A program made the position numbers and the translations under genes. Below are positions 51,801-54,744 of a DNA stretch of 54,744 nucleotides, one piece after another. The DNA is from Flavobacteriales bacterium. Lineage in GTDB: Bacteria; Bacteroidota; Bacteroidia; Flavobacteriales_F; PHOS-HE28. The stretch spans positions 1 to 54,744 of the forward strand of contig JADLBK010000087.1 in assembly GCA_020847755.1 (NCBI GenBank), read 5' to 3'. The notes beneath the pieces are model-generated. The model searched no databases and was not told the origin of the DNA. It saw only the letters and a program-made list of their open reading frames with translations. Position 1 is the stretch's first letter, and every line of letters begins with the position of its first letter.

Positions 51801-51892
51801 TAGATGATCTCCCCTCCCGACACGTGGGTGGCTTTCGCTTCATGCCATGAGAGCGTGGCCAAGGCGGCCAGTGCGAGTAGTTTACGGTGCAT
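48827..51892 (-). CDS. Large T9SS type B (gliding-motility-associated CHU_C) cargo protein
   Basis: This 1021-residue surface or secreted protein has a signal peptide (MHRKLLALAALATLSWHEAK). The mature part starts ATHVSGGEIIYECLGNGQYE, a conserved first module of many Bacteroidota proteins that end in this tail. Ig-like and PKD-like modules follow, one with VVSFTWNFGDTTGTSTEF around residue 885. A central domain (about 590-760) begins PIYCGQNFGGCSSGIVADFE and is rich in aromatic residues and Cys. The last ~85 residues form the gliding-motility-associated C-terminal domain (CHU_C / type B sorting signal): IIPNVFSPNGDGNNDAFEYA, VEMTIYDRWGTKVY and GTYYWVFVGVGNDG. It is a probable adhesin or surface polymer component. 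Confidence 0.9.
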   Translation of the reverse strand: MHRKLLALAALATLSWHEAKATHVSGGEIIYECLGNGQYEFTMIIYRDCAGTTLSQSYDITLQSPCGNQQVTVTQQSFSEVSQLCPDELQNSTCNNGTLPGLEEYIYTGIATVPPCDFWTASWSLCCRNDAIENLQQPGNVEGYIETTFNNADYPCEDSPVFTSAPIPYVCLNQPVLYSYGVYDPDGDSLSYALHPALDAGGTLIGYVFPYTANEPITGITLDPLTGLLTFTPNAIGNFVVVVEVTQYDEDGNVIGTVMRDMQFVVIPCTNQAPDPAYCISNFSGTAVQVSCTEIELCESDNFCFDVVIGDPDLGDTLVVESNVQQNLPGSTISWTGTNPVTINVCWTAQPGNSGFYPFTITVEDQNCPISAFQTYVFNTNVLQRTSVGPDQTICGPQVANIEADGGANFVWSILPGGDPITPQNFICLDPPFCSQVIADPNSTTTYVVVSDLAGSCINSDTITVAVVSDFSFSLTQSDDTLCLGETAQINVITNPALPGYTFEWTPSLGLSADDIANPIAGYSQPGTYDYSVEVTSPDGCTKRDSSLTLVVLPGFVPDFTVTVADDSFCEGQGTTFTVEIDNSPPIYCGQNFGGCSSGIVADFELGTGTVQGTTTSYPAPFGNWYNSARHQVLIRASELLALGFTGGTINELALNVAAVNGLALYPDWQIHMGCTTLDSLNIDQGFVTGLFPVFGPTDVPITVGWNTFVLNPGFNWDGVSNVVVEFCFSNYPNGFTQNSPTFATNTGYTSVIYNFTDGANLCDTIPPPFFNQGESADRPNMRFRVCAGVNEDLLTYSWSPTVGLSDPNGAVTNVVPVTSPASYTVTVGDPGLGCFGTAMVTTTWDPPADVSFDPLPNEGVAPLDVFFDNTSSGNVVSFTWNFGDTTGTSTEFEPTYTFNEPGVYIITLNGVSDQGCTGFYQDTVIVLPDPIVIIPNVFSPNGDGNNDAFEYADLRGWKSVEMTIYDRWGTKVYAVPQTTSNKVIWKPSSNISEGTYYWVFVGVGNDGSEVKEQGHVTLLR

Positions 51893-51911
51893 CGCGGTTC
51901 GTTAAGGCGGT

Positions 51912-51919
51912 CGAAGATA
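51912..51919 (-). promoter_or_regulatory. -7 promoter element TATCTTCG
   Basis: Minus-strand TATCTTCG, 19 nt before the ATG of the CHU_C protein gene, in the 79-nt space shared with the divergent pbpC. Confidence 0.5.
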
Positions 51920-51971
51920 AGGTTCCAGCGGAACTCCGACGGATCTTCGGGCCCGACGTGTTCCACCTTGT

Positions 51972-54329
51972 ATGACGCCCCCTCCTCGCCTCCGGTTGTC
52001 CACGCGCTTTCGAACCCTTGTGGGCCGGGCCTTTCTGGCACTTCTCGTCCTGCTGGCGGCCTGTTGGGCCTTGGCCGGCCGACCCTTGTTCGATGAACCC
52101 CGGTCGGTGGCCCTGCTGGACCGCGATGGCCACCTGCTCGGCGCCCGCGTGGCGGCGGACGGGCAATGGCGGCTCGCGGCGGGCGGCGCCTCGCTCGATC
52201 CGCGCTTCGAGACCTGTCTTCTGCGGTTCGAGGACCGCCACTTTCACCGCCATCCCGGCATCAACCCCGTGGCCCTGGGGCGGGCGGTGTGGCAGAACGT
52301 GCGGGCCGGCCGGGTGGTGAGCGGAGGCAGCACCCTCACCATGCAGGTGGCCAGGCTTGCCCGGGGCGGTGAACGGACCTTCGTGAACAAGGTGCTCGAC
52401 ATGGCCCTGGCCGTGGGTCTTGAACTGCGCTTCAGCAAAGCCGAGATCCTCCGCATGCATGCGGCCAACGCCCCGTTCGGTGGGAATGTGGTGGGGATCG
52501 AAGCCGCGTGCTGGCGCTTTTTCGGCCATGGTCCTGAGGCACTGAGCTGGGCCGAGGCCGCCACCCTCGCCGTGCTTCCCAATGCCCCCTCCCTCTTGCA
52601 TCCCGGCCGTCATCGGGAAGCATTGAGGGCCAAGCGCGACCGGCTCCTGGACAAGCTCAAGGCCGATGGCCGGCTGACCGCCTTGGAATGGTCACTGGCC
52701 CGTGAGGAGCCGCTGCCCTCCAAGCCCCTGGCCCTCCCTGACCGCGCCCCGCATCTGCTGGCTTCGCTGGCTTCGGCACACCAGGGAAGCATCCCCACCA
52801 CGCTGGAAGGGATGCTCCAGGAACGCGCCTCTGCCGTGGTGGACCGCCACACCCAACGGCTGCATGCCGACCGCGTGATGAACGCTGCAGCGGTGATCAT
52901 GGACGTCGCCACCGGTGAGGTCCTGGCCTATGTGGGCAATCTGCGGCTGGCCGGTGGTCGGCACAACGGCCAGGTGGACCTGGTGGTCGCCCGGCGCAGC
53001 ACGGGGAGCCTGTTGAAGCCGTTCCTGTTCGCCGCGCAGCTCGATGCCGGTGAGCTCCTGCCCCACATGCTCGTGGCCGACCTTCCCGTTCACTACGACG
53101 GCTTCGCTCCAGGCAACTACGATGGTCAGTATCAGGGCGCCGTCCCCGCTGCGATCGCGCTCGCCCGGTCCTTGAACGTCCCGGCGGTCCGGGCGCTTCG
53201 GCAGCATGGCATCGACCGCTCGTTGAAGGTCTTCCGTGCCATGGGGATACGCACCTTGGACCGCACGGCCGACCATTACGGGCTGAGCTTGATCCTGGGC
53301 GGTGGCGAGACCACACTGCTGGAGATCACCGGAGCCTACGCCAGCCTTGCGCGCGTTCGTGCGGAACACGGACGTTCGGCCGAAGACCCGGGACGGGTTG
53401 TCCAAGACCCGGTCGTGATCCCCGGTGCCCCCAGGAAGGCCGGACCTTCGCCTCTGAAGGCCTCCGGTGCGCACTTCGCCCTGGAAGCGCTGACCCGCGT
53501 GGCCCGACCGGCCGAAGAGGCGGGCTGGCAGCGCTTTGCCGGTGCCCGGCGCATCGCCTGGAAGACAGGCACGAGCTACGGACACCGCGACGCGTGGGCC
53601 GTGGGGGTCAATGAACGCCACGCCGTGGGCGTATGGTGTGGCAATGCCGATGGGGAGGGGCGGCCCGGACTTACCGGGGGCCGGATGGCGGCACCCATCC
53701 TTTTCGAGCTTTTCGGACTCTTGGAGCCCGGGCCTCCACCCTCCCCTCCGCATGACCTGCTGGTGCGCTGGCCGCTGTGCCGCCGCAGTGGGCACCGGGC
53801 CCAAGCGTCCTGCCCGACCGTGGACACGCTGCCCATACCGCGCAGCGGGATGGCCACCCCTTCCTGTCCGTACCACCGGATGATCTGGTGCACGGCCGAT
53901 GGCTCCCACCGCGCCTCAACGCAGGAGGGGGGCATGCCCAGCCCTTGGTTCGTGCTTCCCCCGGCCATGGAAGCCTACTACGCTCCAACGGACCCCCTGT
54001 ACCGCAAGCTGCCTCCCGCCCTGCCTGGCGCATCCCCTGATGATGTGGATGACCTGATGCAAGTGATCTACCCCGAGCCGGGTACGCTGGTCCTCCTGGC
54101 CCGGGAACTGGATGGCCGACGCGGGAAGGTCGTCGCCGAAGTGGCCCACCGCGAGGCCGGTGCTGTGATCCACTGGCATGTGGACGGGACCTACCGCACC
54201 ACCACCAGGGCCGGCCACCGCACGGCACTGGACCTGGATCCGGGTCCGCATCGACTAACTTTGTCCGACACGGAGGGCCGGTCCATCACGGTCCGCTTCC
54301 GGGTGGCCTTCCCGGGGCCCGACCGATGA
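51972..54329 (+). CDS. pbpC: Penicillin-binding protein 1C
   Basis: PbpC is a bifunctional class A PBP: an inner-membrane peptidoglycan glycosyltransferase and transpeptidase. The 785-residue protein starts MTPPPRLRLSTRFRTLVGRA, with a membrane anchor at about 18-36. The glycosyltransferase domain shows LLRFEDRHFHRHPGINPVAL with catalytic Glu87, VSGGSTLTMQVARLARG and KAEILRMHAANAPFGGNVVG. The transpeptidase domain has the nucleophile in STGSLLKPFLF (Ser346, Lys349), the SxN motif in ARSLNVPAVRAL and KTGTSYGHRDAWAVGV (KTG at 531-533). The C-terminal ~165 residues include the PbpC-type tail (SPWFVLPPAMEAYYAPTDPL). PbpC is usually encoded beside a bacterial alpha-2-macroglobulin, present here 5 kb upstream. 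Its stop overlaps the start of the next gene (ATGA). Confidence 0.95.
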   Translation: MTPPPRLRLSTRFRTLVGRAFLALLVLLAACWALAGRPLFDEPRSVALLDRDGHLLGARVAADGQWRLAAGGASLDPRFETCLLRFEDRHFHRHPGINPVALGRAVWQNVRAGRVVSGGSTLTMQVARLARGGERTFVNKVLDMALAVGLELRFSKAEILRMHAANAPFGGNVVGIEAACWRFFGHGPEALSWAEAATLAVLPNAPSLLHPGRHREALRAKRDRLLDKLKADGRLTALEWSLAREEPLPSKPLALPDRAPHLLASLASAHQGSIPTTLEGMLQERASAVVDRHTQRLHADRVMNAAAVIMDVATGEVLAYVGNLRLAGGRHNGQVDLVVARRSTGSLLKPFLFAAQLDAGELLPHMLVADLPVHYDGFAPGNYDGQYQGAVPAAIALARSLNVPAVRALRQHGIDRSLKVFRAMGIRTLDRTADHYGLSLILGGGETTLLEITGAYASLARVRAEHGRSAEDPGRVVQDPVVIPGAPRKAGPSPLKASGAHFALEALTRVARPAEEAGWQRFAGARRIAWKTGTSYGHRDAWAVGVNERHAVGVWCGNADGEGRPGLTGGRMAAPILFELFGLLEPGPPPSPPHDLLVRWPLCRRSGHRAQASCPTVDTLPIPRSGMATPSCPYHRMIWCTADGSHRASTQEGGMPSPWFVLPPAMEAYYAPTDPLYRKLPPALPGASPDDVDDLMQVIYPEPGTLVLLARELDGRRGKVVAEVAHREAGAVIHWHVDGTYRTTTRAGHRTALDLDPGPHRLTLSDTEGRSITVRFRVAFPGPDR

Positions 54330-54744
54330 GCCGCCTGATCACGCTCCTTTCCTGCCTTCTCATCGGCGCCAGCCTATGCGCACAGCCCGATACGCTGTTC
54401 GTGCCCTCGGGTGACACCACCTACGCGTTCCCCCTCGTGCATGGGCCCATCCTGAATGCCGAAGCCTTCGTGCGCACCAGCCACTACGCCTTCGATACCA
54501 CGCGTGTGGCCACGACCTTGAGCTACCGTCGCGGCAAGCCCAGCGGTCTGTACCGTGCCTACTACCCCGATGGTCGGCCGCTCATCTTCGCGGTGTACGG
54601 CTGGGGCTCGCTCCACGGCGATTGGACCGAGTATGACGAACAGGGTCGGGTGTCGCTCAAAGGCCAGTACCGCATGGGTGTGCGGGAAGGCACTTGGGCC
54701 TTCCGTGCCCAAGGCATCGTGGGCGAATACAAGAACGGCGTACC
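54326..54744 (+). CDS. YwqK/MORN-like exported protein, truncated by window edge
   Basis: The ATG at 54326 overlaps the pbpC TGA. About 139 residues are visible before the right edge. A signal peptide MSRLITLLSCLLIGASLCAQ is followed by PDTLFVPSGDTTYAFPL. Short repeats of the MORN/YwqK kind come next: SYRRGKPSGLYRAYYPDGRP, GSLHGDWTEYDEQGRV and GQYRMGVREGTWAF. Such proteins are widely annotated as 'toxin-antitoxin system YwqK family antitoxin', but the repeat is a general beta-hairpin module and the name does not prove that role. It is probably cotranscribed with pbpC. The 3' end is not in the window. Confidence 0.7.
   Translation, partial: MSRLITLLSCLLIGASLCAQPDTLFVPSGDTTYAFPLVHGPILNAEAFVRTSHYAFDTTRVATTLSYRRGKPSGLYRAYYPDGRPLIFAVYGWGSLHGDWTEYDEQGRVSLKGQYRMGVREGTWAFRAQGIVGEYKNGV

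Noticed and set aside
1-54744. tRNA/rRNA genes, insertion sequences, integrase or prophage genes, T9SS machinery genes
   Set aside because: I looked for transposase, integrase and structural-phage motifs and for tRNA-like cloverleaf features and saw none. The T9SS cargo proteins are present, but none of the translocon genes is.

Overview
The window looks like a chromosomal segment of a GC-rich member of the Bacteroidota, most likely order Flavobacteriales. Four things point there. Secreted proteins end in type IX secretion (T9SS) sorting domains, both type A-like and the CHU_C / gliding-motility-associated type B. Many genes are preceded by the Bacteroidota -7 promoter element TAnnTTTG (here often TAnnTTCG). 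Shine-Dalgarno sequences are not evident. The gene families (A2M lipoprotein, PbpC, two-component Wza/Wzc export, SPOR-like envelope proteins) are typical of the phylum. The high GC and strongly GC-biased third positions are unusual for the order and recall high-GC Flavobacteriales from wastewater and freshwater. That placement is inference.

Layout. Positions 1-2852 are an accessory-like patch: a truncated antitoxin-like gene at the left edge, a DUF2130 coiled-coil protein, and a minus-strand run of small genes ending in an antitoxin plus a RelE/ParE-type toxin killed by an in-frame amber codon. Positions 2852-9166 (minus) hold two hypothetical proteins, a coupled LemA-DUF2207 pair and a membrane-anchored PA2928-like protein. 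Positions 9294-17529 hold a DUF1624 acyltransferase-like membrane protein, an alpha/beta hydrolase, a lipase, two T9SS cargo proteins and small hypothetical genes, one of them possibly frameshifted. Positions 17595-20974 (minus) form a surE - small membrane protein - lpxB overlapping cluster followed by a SpoIID-domain protein. Positions 21168-24760 hold ridA, an esterase-rhodanese-membrane protein cluster and dihydrolipoyl dehydrogenase.

Positions 24820-37469 are a long plus-strand run: asnB, a GT4 glycosyltransferase, a Wza-like lipoprotein, a Wzc-like tyrosine autokinase, an RmlC-like epimerase, a WecA/MraY-type initiating transferase, an MltD-like lytic transglycosylase, uvrA and a LOG-family protein. 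From the autokinase onwards most genes abut or overlap. The first part is an exopolysaccharide/O-antigen assembly locus; cell-wall and DNA-repair genes are joined to its end. Positions 37594-41073 encode two adjacent envelope proteins that share SPOR-like modules. Positions 41145-54329 contain an alpha-2-macroglobulin lipoprotein with an intact CLEQ thioester and, 5 kb away, its usual partner PbpC, separated by a small exported protein and two large oppositely oriented T9SS cargo genes. A YwqK/MORN-like gene overlapping pbpC runs off the right edge.

No tRNA, rRNA, CRISPR array, insertion sequence or prophage was recognised. Most of the window is ordinary chromosome. The points most worth a second look are the amber-inactivated toxin beside an intact antitoxin, -7 elements placed so close to start codons that many genes should be leaderless, a probable unannotated or frameshifted small gene at 12960-13112, the SPOR-module gene pair, and the tyrosine-repeat tail of the autokinase.
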